Positions 1-8,069 of a stretch of 49,702 nucleotides of DNA are shown one piece after another. A program made the position numbers and the translations under genes. The notes under the pieces were generated by a model, which had not been told where the DNA came from, made no database searches, and saw only the letters and a list, made by a program, of their open reading frames with translations. The DNA is from Oscillospiraceae bacterium (lineage in GTDB: Bacteria; Bacillota; Clostridia; Oscillospirales; Oscillospiraceae). The stretch covers positions 1-49,702 of the forward strand of contig JAAWKB010000005.1 of NCBI GenBank assembly GCA_022797115.1, read 5' to 3'. Numbering within the stretch: position 1 is the stretch's first letter; every line of letters begins with the position of its first letter.

Positions 1-2
1 GC

Positions 3-656
3 GCGGCGGCCATCCTGGCCAAGAAGGCCCCGGTCAACGCCTGCCCCAGCTGCTCCGGGGAGCAGACCTCCCGCATCGCCGCTGTGATGGGCGTGGAGGT
101 GCAGGCTGTGGAACGCCGGGTGGCCTTTGTCCGCTGCTCCGGCGGCACCCGGGCCGGCCACAAGTTCGAGCGGTATGTGGGGATTGAGGACTGCGTAGCC
201 GCCATGAAGGTGGCGGGCAACGGCACCCTGGACTGCGCGTTCGGCTGCCTGGGGCGGGGGACCTGCGTGCAGGTGTGCAAGTTCGACGCCATCCATATCA
301 ATGACAAGGGCGTGGCCGAGGTGGACCGGGAAAAGTGTACCTGCTGTATGCAGTGCGCCGCCGCCTGTCCCAGGAAGGTCATCGTCAGTATGCCGTATGC
401 GGTGGACGTGGTGCTGCCCTGCGCCAACCACGAGAAGGGCGCGTCCGCCAAGGCCCACTGTGCGGTGAGCTGCATCGGCTGCAAGCTGTGTGAGCGCAAC
501 TGCCCGGCGGGGGCCATCACGGTGAACAACAACGTAGCCCGCATTGACTACGACAAGTGTACCTCCTGCGGCACCTGTGTGACCAAGTGCCCGAGGAAGC
601 TGATTGTAGACATCCACGCCAACGGAAAGGTTGCGCCGGTGGTTGTCCAGGAATAA
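3..656 (+). CDS. rnfB: RnfB, ferredoxin:NAD+ oxidoreductase (Rnf complex) subunit B, 5' end missing
   Basis: Open frame entering from the left edge (first whole codon at 3) and ending at TAA 654-656. The visible 217 residues are the cytoplasmic ferredoxin-like part of RnfB: a C-x3-C-x5-C-x3-C stretch (CAFGCLGRGTCVQVC), then three more four-cysteine groups (CTCCMQCAAACP, CAVSCIGCKLCERNCP, CTSCGTCVTKCP). These fit chains of [4Fe-4S] clusters. The N-terminal membrane anchor and the first cluster lie outside the window. RnfB takes electrons from reduced ferredoxin into the ion-pumping Rnf complex at the membrane. It is usually the last gene of rnfCDGEAB, which agrees with the hairpin straight after the stop. 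In an amino-acid fermenter Rnf would couple ferredoxin oxidation to the ion gradient. Confidence 0.93.
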   Translation, partial: AAAILAKKAPVNACPSCSGEQTSRIAAVMGVEVQAVERRVAFVRCSGGTRAGHKFERYVGIEDCVAAMKVAGNGTLDCAFGCLGRGTCVQVCKFDAIHINDKGVAEVDREKCTCCMQCAAACPRKVIVSMPYAVDVVLPCANHEKGASAKAHCAVSCIGCKLCERNCPAGAITVNNNVARIDYDKCTSCGTCVTKCPRKLIVDIHANGKVAPVVVQE

Positions 657-662
657 GGAACA

Positions 663-696
663 GAGGGCGCGTCCTGATATCTCCGGGCGCGCCCTC
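663..696. terminator. Hairpin between convergent rnfB and hemW
   Basis: A perfect 9-bp GC-rich stem (GAGGGCGCG / CGCGCCCTC) with a 16-nt loop lies 7 bp after the rnfB stop. There is no good T-run, so termination strength is uncertain. Confidence 0.45.
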
Positions 697-753
697 CGCC
701 TATTAAAGATTGCAAGCTCGCCGGTAAACGCGCCAAAGGGGCAAGGGGGCGGT

Positions 754-1959
754 TTACACCATCCGGTAGTCGTGTCTGGCGGCAGCCTGCTCCCGGCGCA
801 GCTTCTCATCTGCCAGCGCCTCCAGCGCCTGGCCAATGATCTGGTTGGACACCAAGAACCCCTCCGGGGTCAGGCGCCAGCGTCCCTCCCTGCGCAGAGT
901 GTGGCCTGTCCGCACGAACTGCCTCAGTACCGCCTCCACCGGCGCAAAGGGCCGCCGGCAGCGGTACTCAAACTCCTTGCCGGAGATGCCCTGTGCCGTG
1001 CGCAGGCCCAGCATGATATACTCCATATCCCGCTCCCGGGGCGGGATCGTTTCACTGGACTCCACCACACTGCTCCCCGCCTCCACACCCCAGCAGTAGG
1101 CGGACAGGTCCCGGACATAGGCATAGCGTACGCCCCCTAAGTCGGAGTGGGCCCCGGGGCCGAAGCCTGCGTATTCCCCCAGGGTCCAGTACTTCAGGTT
1201 GTGCCGGGATTCGCAGCCGGGCTTGGCAAAATTGGAAATCTCATATTGGGCATAGCCCAGCTGGGCCAGCCGCTCCACGCACCACAGGTACATGTCTGCC
1301 TGGAGGTCGTCGTCCGGCATCTCCAGCCTGCCCTGCATCTCCCACAAGGGGGTGCCCTCCTCCACCTTCAAGCCGTAGCAGCTCAAATGCTCCGGCTCCA
1401 GCCGCGCAGCCTGCTCCACGGTCCGCTGCCAGCGGGCCATGGACTGGCCCGGCAGGCCGTAGATCAGGTCCAGGGACAGGTTTTCCAGCTTCGCCAGCCG
1501 GGCGGCGGATACGGCCGCCTCCGCCTGGGCAAAGGTGTGGGGCCGGCCGAGCTGCCGCAGCTGCGCATCGTCGGTGGACTGTACCCCCAGGGAGAGCCGA
1601 TTAAAGCCTGCCCGGCGCAGGGAGCGGAGGGCGCGCCAGTCCCCCGCGCTGTCCGGGTTGGCCTCCAAGGTGATCTCCGCATCCTTGGACACATGGTAGT
1701 ACCGGTACACCGCTTTTAAAAGGCGGCACAGCCGCTGCTCCCCCAGATAGGAGGGGGTGCCGCCGCCGAAATAGATGCTGTCCACCAGATGGGCGGTGGC
1801 CTGGCGGGAGATCTCCTCCAGATGGCGGCACAAAACAGACACATAGCGGTCCATCTGGCCCTCTGCCTGGGGCAGGGAATAGAAATCGCAGTAGATACAC
1901 TTGCTTTTGCAGAATGGGATGTGGATGTATAGCCCAAGGGGCATGGCCGGCTTTTTCAC
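754..1959 (-). CDS. hemW: HemW-like radical SAM heme chaperone (HemN family)
   Basis: About 401 residues. The N-terminus holds the radical SAM signature CKSKCIYC (C-x3-C-x2-C, followed by DFYS as in HemW), the SAM-binding GGGTPS motif and a HemN C-terminal domain with the family motif YEISNFAKPG. HemW is a heme-trafficking chaperone related to oxygen-independent coproporphyrinogen oxidase. The missing extra N-terminal residues and the C-x3-C-x2-C-D/S pattern favour HemW over true HemN. The frame opens at a GTG at 1968, but an AGAGG ribosome site covers 1968-1972. That makes the GTG at 1957-1959 (protein MKKPAMPLG...) the likely start. It stands alone on the minus strand, convergent with rnfB. 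Confidence 0.88.
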   Translation of the reverse strand: MKKPAMPLGLYIHIPFCKSKCIYCDFYSLPQAEGQMDRYVSVLCRHLEEISRQATAHLVDSIYFGGGTPSYLGEQRLCRLLKAVYRYYHVSKDAEITLEANPDSAGDWRALRSLRRAGFNRLSLGVQSTDDAQLRQLGRPHTFAQAEAAVSAARLAKLENLSLDLIYGLPGQSMARWQRTVEQAARLEPEHLSCYGLKVEEGTPLWEMQGRLEMPDDDLQADMYLWCVERLAQLGYAQYEISNFAKPGCESRHNLKYWTLGEYAGFGPGAHSDLGGVRYAYVRDLSAYCWGVEAGSSVVESSETIPPRERDMEYIMLGLRTAQGISGKEFEYRCRRPFAPVEAVLRQFVRTGHTLRREGRWRLTPEGFLVSNQIIGQALEALADEKLRREQAAARHDYRMV

Positions 1960-1988
1960 ATGCGTCACCTCTGTTGTGGATTCGGCTC

Positions 1989-2149
1989 TATAGTCGAAGC
2001 GGTTGAGAAGCGGTAAAAAGGAGGCGAGGAAAAACGGGGTGTGGCAAGGCGGAGGACGCAGGCGGGCTGACGCCCGCCAAGGACGGCAACGCAGTCCACG
2101 CCCTGTTTTAGCCGCCGGACTTTACCGATTCTCTGCCGTTTTGACTATA
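1989..2149. mobile_element. MITE-like 161-bp inverted-repeat element
   Basis: The first 29 bp (1989-2017) and last 29 bp (2121-2149) are inverted copies differing at about 5 positions. The interior continues as a degraded inverted repeat around a central hairpin GGCGGGC-TGAC-GCCCGCC (2061-2078). If the element proper is TAGTC...GACTA, it is flanked on both sides by TA, the target duplication typical of IS630/Tc1-mariner-type elements. It has no coding capacity. It fills the gap between hemW (1959) and the DUF3343 gene (2269). Confidence 0.6.
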
Positions 2150-2210
2150 TTGTAACGGAAACCGCCCGCCGCCGCAAGGGGAAATCAGGAGGTCAAACCG
2201 GGTCCACAGC

Positions 2211-2247
2211 AAAAAAACCTGCCGTCTGGGAACAGACGGCAGGTTTT
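2211..2247 (-). terminator. Rho-independent terminator of the yedE-tusA-DUF3343 operon
   Basis: A perfect 15-bp stem (left arm 2214-2228, loop GGAA, right arm 2233-2247) is followed on the minus strand by seven T residues, 21 bp beyond the DUF3343 stop. Confidence 0.9.
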
Positions 2248-2268
2248 CGTATCGCGGGGGCTCGCTGC

Positions 2269-2514
2269 TCAATCCTCCCACTGATGCAGCAGCGTGAACG
2301 AATCACCCTCCCGGCGGTAAACCGCCTCTGCGTCAGTGTCCATACAGGAGAGCATGGGCCCCTCCCCCTCATAGAGGGCGCAGGTGCCACAGGAGGAGCT
2401 CAGCCGCCGGGGCACTGGCGCCAGCCGGGCGGAGGCCGCGCCCGCCTTTTTCAGCGCATTGCAGCTGCGCAGCGCCGCAAGGTGGGTATGGAAGGTGGCG
2501 ACATACTGCTCCAT
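2269..2514 (-). CDS. DUF3343 putative Se/S carrier-like protein
   Basis: 81 residues starting MEQYVATFHTHLAAL, the typical opening of DUF3343 proteins, which occur beside or fused to TusA/YedF-type proteins in anaerobes. A CGTC motif lies in the middle (SSSCGTCALYE). The start ATG overlaps the TGA of the upstream TusA-like gene by one base (TGATG), so translation is probably coupled. A GTG one codon earlier (2517) is a less likely start. The biochemical role is unproven; context suggests handling of reactive selenium or persulfide sulfur. Confidence 0.8.
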   Translation of the reverse strand: MEQYVATFHTHLAALRSCNALKKAGAASARLAPVPRRLSSSCGTCALYEGEGPMLSCMDTDAEAVYRREGDSFTLLHQWED

Positions 2515-2717
2515 CACTTTGTCAGCGTCAGCTTGAAATCGCCCTCAAAATCGGTCACGGAGACCTTGTAGCCTGCGTTTTGCGCAAACCGGGTCACATT
2601 CTCCACAGAACACTGGTTGTCCACAGCTACCTCCAGCTTGGACGGGTTCTTGTCCTTGACCGCCTTCTGCACCATCACCACAGGGGTGGGGCAGGAGTAT
2701 CCGCGTGCGTCTACCAT
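2514..2717 (-). CDS. TusA/YedF-like sulfurtransferase-fold protein
   Basis: 67 residues with the SirA/TusA signature near the N-terminus: DARGYSCPTPVV, containing the Cys-Pro-x-Pro motif whose cysteine carries persulfide (or selenide) in TusA proteins. It lies 5 bp after yedE and overlaps DUF3343, matching the conserved YedE-YedF-DUF3343 set linked to selenium use. It is shorter than two-domain YedF; the DUF3343 protein supplies the second module as a separate gene here. Confidence 0.85.
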   Translation of the reverse strand: MVDARGYSCPTPVVMVQKAVKDKNPSKLEVAVDNQCSVENVTRFAQNAGYKVSVTDFEGDFKLTLTK

Positions 2718-2722
2718 GATGA

Positions 2723-3820
2723 TCAGCCCTCCAATTTCTGCATATTCATGACGGAAATGACCGCCAGCACCACAAAGCCAACTGCTACGGCAATGGCCAC
2801 GGGACCGGTGCCGATGCCGGTGCCGGAGGAGGCCAGGCCGAAGTTGTGGGACACCGCCGCGCCCACGATAAAGCCGGTGACGGTGACAGCGGAGTCGGTA
2901 TTGCCCTCGCCGGCCAGGATCAGCTGGCGCAGGGGGCAGCCGCCCAGCAGGACGGAGCCCCAGCCCACCAGGACCATGCCCAGCAGGTTCCAGAGCCCTT
3001 CGCTGTGGGCGATGGGCTGCTCCGCAAAGCCCAGGGTGAACTTGTTGAGGATCAGGTTGCCCACCAGCACCGCCACAATGATGGCGATAAAGGCGGAGAT
3101 CAGGCGGAAGTCCTTGAACATCACGGCGTCACGGATGCCGCCCACCATGCACAGGCGGGAACGCTGGGCCAGGACGCCCACCACCAGGGCCACCGCCAGG
3201 GCGGCAAGGACGGGGGCGGTCATGGAGCCGGGGCCCTTTGCACTGAAGATGATGAAGCTGGGGCGCCAGAGCACCAGGACCAGCAGGGCAACCATGAGGA
3301 CAGGGAAGATCAGGCCCTCGGCCATGGACTGCTGATAGGCCCGGCGGAGGCTGAAGCCCCGCGTCAGGAACTGGATGCCGATCAGGATGCCGATGGCGAA
3401 GCCCACCAGGCCAACAACGGCGTTCAGGTCGCCGCCGCCGATGCGGATGACCATGCGCAGGGGGCAGCCCAAAAATACCAGCGCGCCGATCATCACGAAC
3501 ACCGCCACAATGAAGCGGATCATGGGGGAGGAGCCGCCCTTGGGCTTGAACTCCTTGCGGGCCATGGCGATCACGGTGGAGCCCAGCACCAGGCCGATGA
3601 TCTCGGGACGGATGTACTGGACGATGCCGGTGCCGGCCTCCGCATCGAACCCGGCCCGCTGGAAGTTCAGCGCCCCGGCGATGTCCCGCAGGAAGCAGGC
3701 GATACAGAAGCCCATGTTGGCCGGGTTGCCCAGGGCTGTCAGCAGTACGGCGGCAACGCCCACCGCCAGGCCGGTGCCGATCAGCAGGCCGTAGCGTTTG
3801 GCAAAGCTCTCTTTTGGCAT
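2723..3820 (-). CDS. yedE: YedE-family putative selenium/sulfur-species transporter
   Basis: 365 residues, strongly hydrophobic, with about ten membrane segments and a YeeE/YedE (TsuA-like) architecture of two halves. Each half carries the conserved cysteine motifs (GFCIACFLRD and GCPLRMVIR in the first; RSRLCMVGGIRD and GGCPLRQLI in the second). Family members import thiosulfate; the YedE branch is associated with selenium genes. The start is the ATG at 3818-3820, with AAGGAG 8-9 bp upstream. A longer open frame to 3979 is ignored because it reads into the promoter region. First gene of a three-gene operon with the TusA-like and DUF3343 genes. Confidence 0.88.
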   Translation of the reverse strand: MPKESFAKRYGLLIGTGLAVGVAAVLLTALGNPANMGFCIACFLRDIAGALNFQRAGFDAEAGTGIVQYIRPEIIGLVLGSTVIAMARKEFKPKGGSSPMIRFIVAVFVMIGALVFLGCPLRMVIRIGGGDLNAVVGLVGFAIGILIGIQFLTRGFSLRRAYQQSMAEGLIFPVLMVALLVLVLWRPSFIIFSAKGPGSMTAPVLAALAVALVVGVLAQRSRLCMVGGIRDAVMFKDFRLISAFIAIIVAVLVGNLILNKFTLGFAEQPIAHSEGLWNLLGMVLVGWGSVLLGGCPLRQLILAGEGNTDSAVTVTGFIVGAAVSHNFGLASSGTGIGTGPVAIAVAVGFVVLAVISVMNMQKLEG

Positions 3821-3926
3821 GTTTGTTTTCTCCTTCTCACTACTCACAAAAATTCCGGCACAGCTGGAGCTGGCCGGCGCAGGGGTACACAAAAGAAGCG
3901 ATCTATACCGCTTTTTGTATTTATAA

Positions 3927-3955
3927 AATATATCGTCTCCCATCCGAAAAAGCAA
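3927..3955 (-). promoter_or_regulatory. Putative promoter of yedE operon
   Basis: On the minus strand TTGCTT (3950-3955), 17 bp, then TATATT (3927-3932), about 107 bp before the yedE start. The rest of the 322-bp divergent gap (3821-4143) is AT-rich regulatory sequence with no ORF of merit. Confidence 0.5.
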
Positions 3956-3988
3956 GTACAATTTCCCCAGCCCTCCCATAAAAGCCCG

Positions 3989-4017
3989 TTGTCAATACAG
4001 ATATTTTGTGGTATGAT
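3989..4017 (+). promoter_or_regulatory. Putative promoter of the cysteine-desulfurase-like gene
   Basis: TTGTCA (3989-3994), 17-bp spacer, TATGAT (4012-4017). Just downstream, AATATTGG occurs twice (4022-4029 and 4041-4048), a 19-bp-spaced direct repeat overlapping the likely start of transcription and a possible regulator site. Confidence 0.55.
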
Positions 4018-4143
4018 AGGGAATATTGGGAAATATGCGCAATATTGGACGGTTTTCCGCCGGTTTTTGTTTTGCCCTCAACGCATTTGGATTTAAACTG
4101 CATACCGCCTGATTGATTTAAATTTTCTATAGGAGATGATACG

Positions 4144-5322
4144 ATGCGCCCAATTTACCTGGACAACGCGGCCACATCCTTCCCCAAGCCCCCCGCCGTC
4201 GCGCAGGCCATGCTGCGGTACATGACGGAGGTGGGGGCCTCCATCAACCGGGGCGTCTACAGCAGCGCCCAGGACGCGGGGATGACCACCCTGCTGCTGC
4301 GGGAGGGCCTGTGCCGGCTGTTCCACCACAGCGACCCCACCCACTGCATCTTAACCAGCGGCAACACCATGGGGCTGAACATGATCCTGCGGGGCTGGCT
4401 GCGTCCGGGGGACCACTGTCTGGTCAGCAGTATGGAGCACAATGCGGTAATGCGGCCCTTGCAGGATCTGGCGGACCAGGGGGTGTGCTTTGACCGCATC
4501 CCCTGCGACAGCGCCGGGCGGCTGGACCCGGAGGCAATCCGGCCCCTGGTTCGACCAAACACCCGGCTGCTGGTGATGGCCCACGGCTCCAATGTCGGCG
4601 GCGCAATCCAGGATGCGGCGGCGGTGGGACGGGTCTGCGGCGAGTACGGCATCCCCTTTGCGCTGGACGCAGCCCAGACCGCCGGGCACTGGGAGATTGA
4701 TTTTGAGGCGATGGGGCTGTCCGCCCTGTCTGTCCCCGGGCATAAAGGGCTGATGGGCCCCTCCGGCATCGGGGCGCTGCTGCTGTCGCCGGGCTTTGCC
4801 AAGGGCCTGTCCCCGCTTGTCACCGGGGGGACGGGCAGCGCGTCGGACGCAGAGCGCCAGCCCGCCTATATGCCGGACCGGTTTGAGTCCGGCACTCCCA
4901 ACCTGCCGGGCATCTACGGGTTCCAGGCGGCGGTGGACTTTGTGCTGGAGACCGGCGTGGAGGCCCTGCGCCGCCGCGAGGAGGAGCTCACCGGGCTGCT
5001 GCTGGACGGGCTGCGGGGGATTCCACAGATCCGGCTGGCCGGCCCGGAAAGGACGGATCACCGGGCGGGGGTGGTCTCCATCGACTTCCTGCGGGAGGAC
5101 AACGCCGAAGCGGCCTTCCGGCTGGAGCAGGAGTTCGGGATCTTGACGCGGTGCGGCCTCCATTGCGCGCCCTCGGCCCATAAGACGCTGGGGACCTTCC
5201 CCCAGGGGACCGTGCGTTTCAGCGTGGGCTGGTTTACAACGCCGGAGGAGGTCTCTGCGGCAGTGGATGCCGTGCGGAGGATCTCGGCAGGGGGGCAGCA
5301 GCCGGCGTTCGTCCCGGCATAG
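4144..5322 (+). CDS. Cysteine desulfurase / selenocysteine-lyase-like class V aminotransferase
   Basis: 392 residues of the class V aminotransferase fold. PLP lysine is K201 in VPGHKGLMGP; upstream motifs are YLDNAATSFPKP (N-terminus), SMEHNAV and ALDAAQTAGH. The active-loop cysteines are in RCGLHCAP (C337, C341; C341 aligns with the catalytic position). This is the cysteine-desulfurase subfamily often found with selD/yedE genes. It would release sulfur or selenium from cysteine or selenocysteine as a protein-bound persulfide/selenide. It is divergent from the yedE operon, sharing a 322-bp control region. The start is set by AGGAGATGATACG before ATG 4144. Sulfur versus selenium preference cannot be told from sequence. 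Confidence 0.88.
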   Translation: MRPIYLDNAATSFPKPPAVAQAMLRYMTEVGASINRGVYSSAQDAGMTTLLLREGLCRLFHHSDPTHCILTSGNTMGLNMILRGWLRPGDHCLVSSMEHNAVMRPLQDLADQGVCFDRIPCDSAGRLDPEAIRPLVRPNTRLLVMAHGSNVGGAIQDAAAVGRVCGEYGIPFALDAAQTAGHWEIDFEAMGLSALSVPGHKGLMGPSGIGALLLSPGFAKGLSPLVTGGTGSASDAERQPAYMPDRFESGTPNLPGIYGFQAAVDFVLETGVEALRRREEELTGLLLDGLRGIPQIRLAGPERTDHRAGVVSIDFLREDNAEAAFRLEQEFGILTRCGLHCAPSAHKTLGTFPQGTVRFSVGWFTTPEEVSAAVDAVRRISAGGQQPAFVPA

Positions 5323-5331
5323 CCTGCGAAA

Positions 5332-5368
5332 GAGCGGGGACCCATACGGGTCCCCGCTCGCAGCTTTT
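5332..5368. terminator. Terminator between convergent desulfurase-like and SEDS genes
   Basis: Perfect 12-bp stem GAGCGGGGACCC / GGGTCCCCGCTC with loop ATAC (5332-5359), then GCAGCTTTTCTT on the plus strand. Confidence 0.8.
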
Positions 5369-5369
5369 C

Positions 5370-6536
5370 TTATGTTTTCCGCAGCCAGTCCGGCAGGGTG
5401 CGGCTCCGGACGCCGGAGACGATCCCCATAGTGGCATACAGGGTGACGACCGAGCTGCCGCCGTAGCTGAAGAAGGGCAGCGTCAGGCCGATGACCGGCA
5501 TGACAAACAGGCACATGCCGATATTCTCCACAGTCTGGAAAATGAGCATGGCGGCAAAGCCGACGCAGATGAGCGCGTCCATGGAGCTTTTTGCCTGCCG
5601 GGCGGTCTGGAAACAGCGGTAGACCAGGAGGAATTCCAGGAGGATGATGAGCACGCACCCCACCATCCCCAGCTCATCCCCGCACACGCAGAAGATAAAG
5701 TCCGTCTGCCGGGCGGGCAGGCTCCCCTCCCCGCCCTGGGTCTGGATGCCCTGGAACAGCCCCTGTCCAAACAGGCCGCCGCTGCCCAGGGCCAGCATTC
5801 CGCGGTTTTGCTGGTAGCCGACCCCCCTGGGGTCAAAGCTGTGGTCAATAATCACCCGGAATCGGTTGACCCAGTAGGTGGGCAGCTTCTCAAACACGGC
5901 CAGCAGGCCGATGGCCATGCCCAAGCCGCCGATGCCAATGGCAAACCAGTACCACGCCAACCCGGCCGCCAGGGCCATCCCGGCGTAGATGATAAGGTAC
6001 ACCAGGCCGCTGCCCGCATCCCGGGAGAAGAAATAAATCCACACGAACATGAACCCCGCATGGGCCGCCGGGAACAGGAGGGAGCCAAGCCCTTTCATCC
6101 GCCGGTTGTCGCGGAACCAGGCGATCTGCTTGGCCAGCAGGACCGTGTAGGTCAGCTTCACCACCTCCGCCGGCTGGATGCTCACCGGTACGCCGGGGAA
6201 TTTCAGCCACGCCCGGTTCCCCGTGCCGTCGTCCACGCCGAACCAGCGCAGCAGGGCGATGAACCCCAGGCCGAACAGGAAAAAAATCCACCACTTCTCC
6301 GCGAAGTGCTCCACATCCACATTGGAGAGGATGAAGTACGCCCCGATCCCGATGACAGCCCCCGCCGCCTGGATAATGACCCGGCGCAGCTGGGTGCTGG
6401 CGCCCAGATAGTTTGTGGCGCTGGCGATGAGCACGATCCCGAAGGCCGTGCAGACCAGGCACAGCCCCAGCAGGACCATGTCCGCCTTCTTCACGATGTA
6501 TTTGACAGCTCCCAACAGCTGGGCAAAAATGGTCAC
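5370..6536 (-). CDS. RodA/FtsW/SpoVE-family SEDS peptidoglycan glycosyltransferase
   Basis: 388 residues with about ten membrane segments. SEDS motifs are visible: SIQPAEVVKL (the family S-x-Q-P-[AS]-E), RDAGSGLVY carrying the conserved catalytic-loop aspartate, the NRFRVIIDHSFDP and GxGLFGQG-type stretch, and the terminal PFFSYGGSS. SEDS proteins polymerise lipid II together with a class B PBP at the cell membrane. The sequence resembles RodA slightly more than FtsW, but assignment among RodA, FtsW and SpoVE is not secure. GTG start at 6536 with GGGAGG seven bases upstream. No PBP or mre gene is adjacent. Confidence 0.87.
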   Translation of the reverse strand: MTIFAQLLGAVKYIVKKADMVLLGLCLVCTAFGIVLIASATNYLGASTQLRRVIIQAAGAVIGIGAYFILSNVDVEHFAEKWWIFFLFGLGFIALLRWFGVDDGTGNRAWLKFPGVPVSIQPAEVVKLTYTVLLAKQIAWFRDNRRMKGLGSLLFPAAHAGFMFVWIYFFSRDAGSGLVYLIIYAGMALAAGLAWYWFAIGIGGLGMAIGLLAVFEKLPTYWVNRFRVIIDHSFDPRGVGYQQNRGMLALGSGGLFGQGLFQGIQTQGGEGSLPARQTDFIFCVCGDELGMVGCVLIILLEFLLVYRCFQTARQAKSSMDALICVGFAAMLIFQTVENIGMCLFVMPVIGLTLPFFSYGGSSVVTLYATMGIVSGVRSRTLPDWLRKT

Positions 6537-6630
6537 AGCAGCGCCTCCCGCAGTTGTTTTCTGCTAGTCTACCACACATTCCTGCTTCTGTAAACCACTG
6601 GGAATCGAAATTTCATCTGGAGCCGCCCCT

Positions 6631-7896
6631 CTATTTCAGCATCCGGCCACAGGCCCGGGCCAGCTCGTCCAGGGTGCTGCACGGGGCCATCTGGCACAGG
6701 GAGGCCATGGTCTGGATGCTCTTGACATAGGCCCACTTCCGCTCGGGGATGGGGTTGAGCCAGAGGACCTTCCCCGCCTGCCGCTTCGCCTCCAGCACCG
6801 CTTGGGCCGCCCGGGGCAGGTCGATGGTCTTGGTGTCCGATAGGATCAGCAGCGTCGTGGAAGGCCCCAGGGGGGCGGGACGGCGGCGGCACAGGTCCTC
6901 CAGGGCGGAGCCCAGGTCCGTCCCCCGGCCGTAGAGCCCGGAGGAGCGCACATACTCCCGGAATGCGTCCATATTTTGCAGGGCAAAGGCGTCCACCGGC
7001 CGGACCTCCTCGGAAAAAAGGAACGTCTGGGACGCCTCGGACAGCTCCGACATGGACTTGATAAAGCGCAGGGCGAACTCCGAAAATTGCAGCATGGAGC
7101 CCGACACGTCGCACAGCAGCGCCAGCCTCCGTTTCCGGCGGCGCTTGTGGCGGTAGGACAGGCGGTAAAAGGAGCCGCCGGTCTCCAGCCCCTTGCGGAT
7201 GGTGCGCTTGAAGTCCAGCTTGCCGCTGTGCCCGCCGCCCCGGCGCTGGCGGCTGAGCTCTGCGTCCAGCTGCCGGGAGACGGCGGCGATCAACGCCGCC
7301 GCACGGGGGATATCGGCGTCCTTGAACTGGGAGATGTCCCGGTACAGCAGGGCCATGTCCGGGTCGGCCTCCTCGCAGCCCACGGCGGCGTCCTCCATCA
7401 CCATCTGCTGCTCCAGCAGGAAGCGCATGAACACGGAGCGGATGAAGTTGCCATAGAGCTTGGGGCTGCGCTCCAGGTTCCCCTTGGTCTTCTCCAGCAT
7501 CCGCCGCAGCTGCTCCCGCTTCTCCTCGCTCATGCGGATGTAGGTCTCCTGCAGGTCCTCCCGCAAGTCCATGGGCTGTCCGCCCACCTGCAGCTCCTGG
7601 GCGGCCTCATCCCGCCGGCGGGCGAACTCCCGGGCCTCCTCCTCGTGGCGGCGGCGCAGGAGCTCCCGCTTCTCCACGCTGACAAAAAAGCCGTCAAAGG
7701 CCCGCTGGAATGCCGCCTGTTCCTCCCGGGACTTGGCGTAGACCGCCTGGAGGGCGGTGCGCACAGTCCCCCGCTGGCGCAGGTCCAGGCAGGAGAGGAT
7801 TTCACACGCATCCGCCGTCTCCTGGGGGCCGGCAGACAGCCCCTCCCGCCGCAGCAGGGCGGAGAACTCCGCCATCTTCTCCAGATAGGCGCTCAT
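6631..7896 (-). CDS. VWA-domain protein, CoxE-like
   Basis: 421 residues. A basic, helical, coiled-coil-prone N-terminal half precedes a von Willebrand A domain with the MIDAS motif DVSGSM (D263 to M268), plus GRGTDLGSAL and ILSDTKT supplying the other metal ligands. CoxE-like VWA proteins pair with MoxR AAA+ ATPases to remodel or load metal cofactors into target enzymes. The ATG start at 7894-7896 overlaps the TGA of the upstream moxR frame (ATGA), so the two were built as a translationally coupled pair. The substrate is unknown here; no obvious client enzyme is adjacent. Confidence 0.85.
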   Translation of the reverse strand: MSAYLEKMAEFSALLRREGLSAGPQETADACEILSCLDLRQRGTVRTALQAVYAKSREEQAAFQRAFDGFFVSVEKRELLRRRHEEEAREFARRRDEAAQELQVGGQPMDLREDLQETYIRMSEEKREQLRRMLEKTKGNLERSPKLYGNFIRSVFMRFLLEQQMVMEDAAVGCEEADPDMALLYRDISQFKDADIPRAAALIAAVSRQLDAELSRQRRGGGHSGKLDFKRTIRKGLETGGSFYRLSYRHKRRRKRRLALLCDVSGSMLQFSEFALRFIKSMSELSEASQTFLFSEEVRPVDAFALQNMDAFREYVRSSGLYGRGTDLGSALEDLCRRRPAPLGPSTTLLILSDTKTIDLPRAAQAVLEAKRQAGKVLWLNPIPERKWAYVKSIQTMASLCQMAPCSTLDELARACGRMLK

Positions 7897-8069
7897 GCGC
7901 CGCCCCCGCAGCGGCCGCAATGCCCATGGGGCTGGCTGGAGAGGATGGGCCCCGCCGCCTCCAGATCCTCGCTGCTCTTGAGCACAAAGCCCATGGTCCG
8001 CCGCGCGGCCTCCGGCGTCAGGTCGCTGATCCCCAGGGCCTCCAGGGCTGAGACCCAGTCCAGGGTCTA
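7893..8069 (-). pseudogene. 3' part of the moxR frame, cut off by an in-frame TAG
   Basis: Beyond the TAG at 8067-8069 the same frame stays open for 58 more codons, reading TLDWVSALEALGISD... and ending at a TGA that overlaps the VWA start codon. TLDWVSAL is the expected C-terminal lid sequence of MoxR proteins, where the residue replaced by the stop is normally Glu (GAG to TAG is a single change). The fragment is still coding-like and undegraded. Either the gene was hit very recently, the codon is read through, or the base is a sequencing error. Confidence 0.75.

Noticed and set aside
2846-4096. 416-codon plus-strand open frame opposite yedE
   Set aside because: Shadow frame from high GC; low-complexity His/Asp/Gly/Gln-rich translation, no ribosome site, antisense to a clear transporter.
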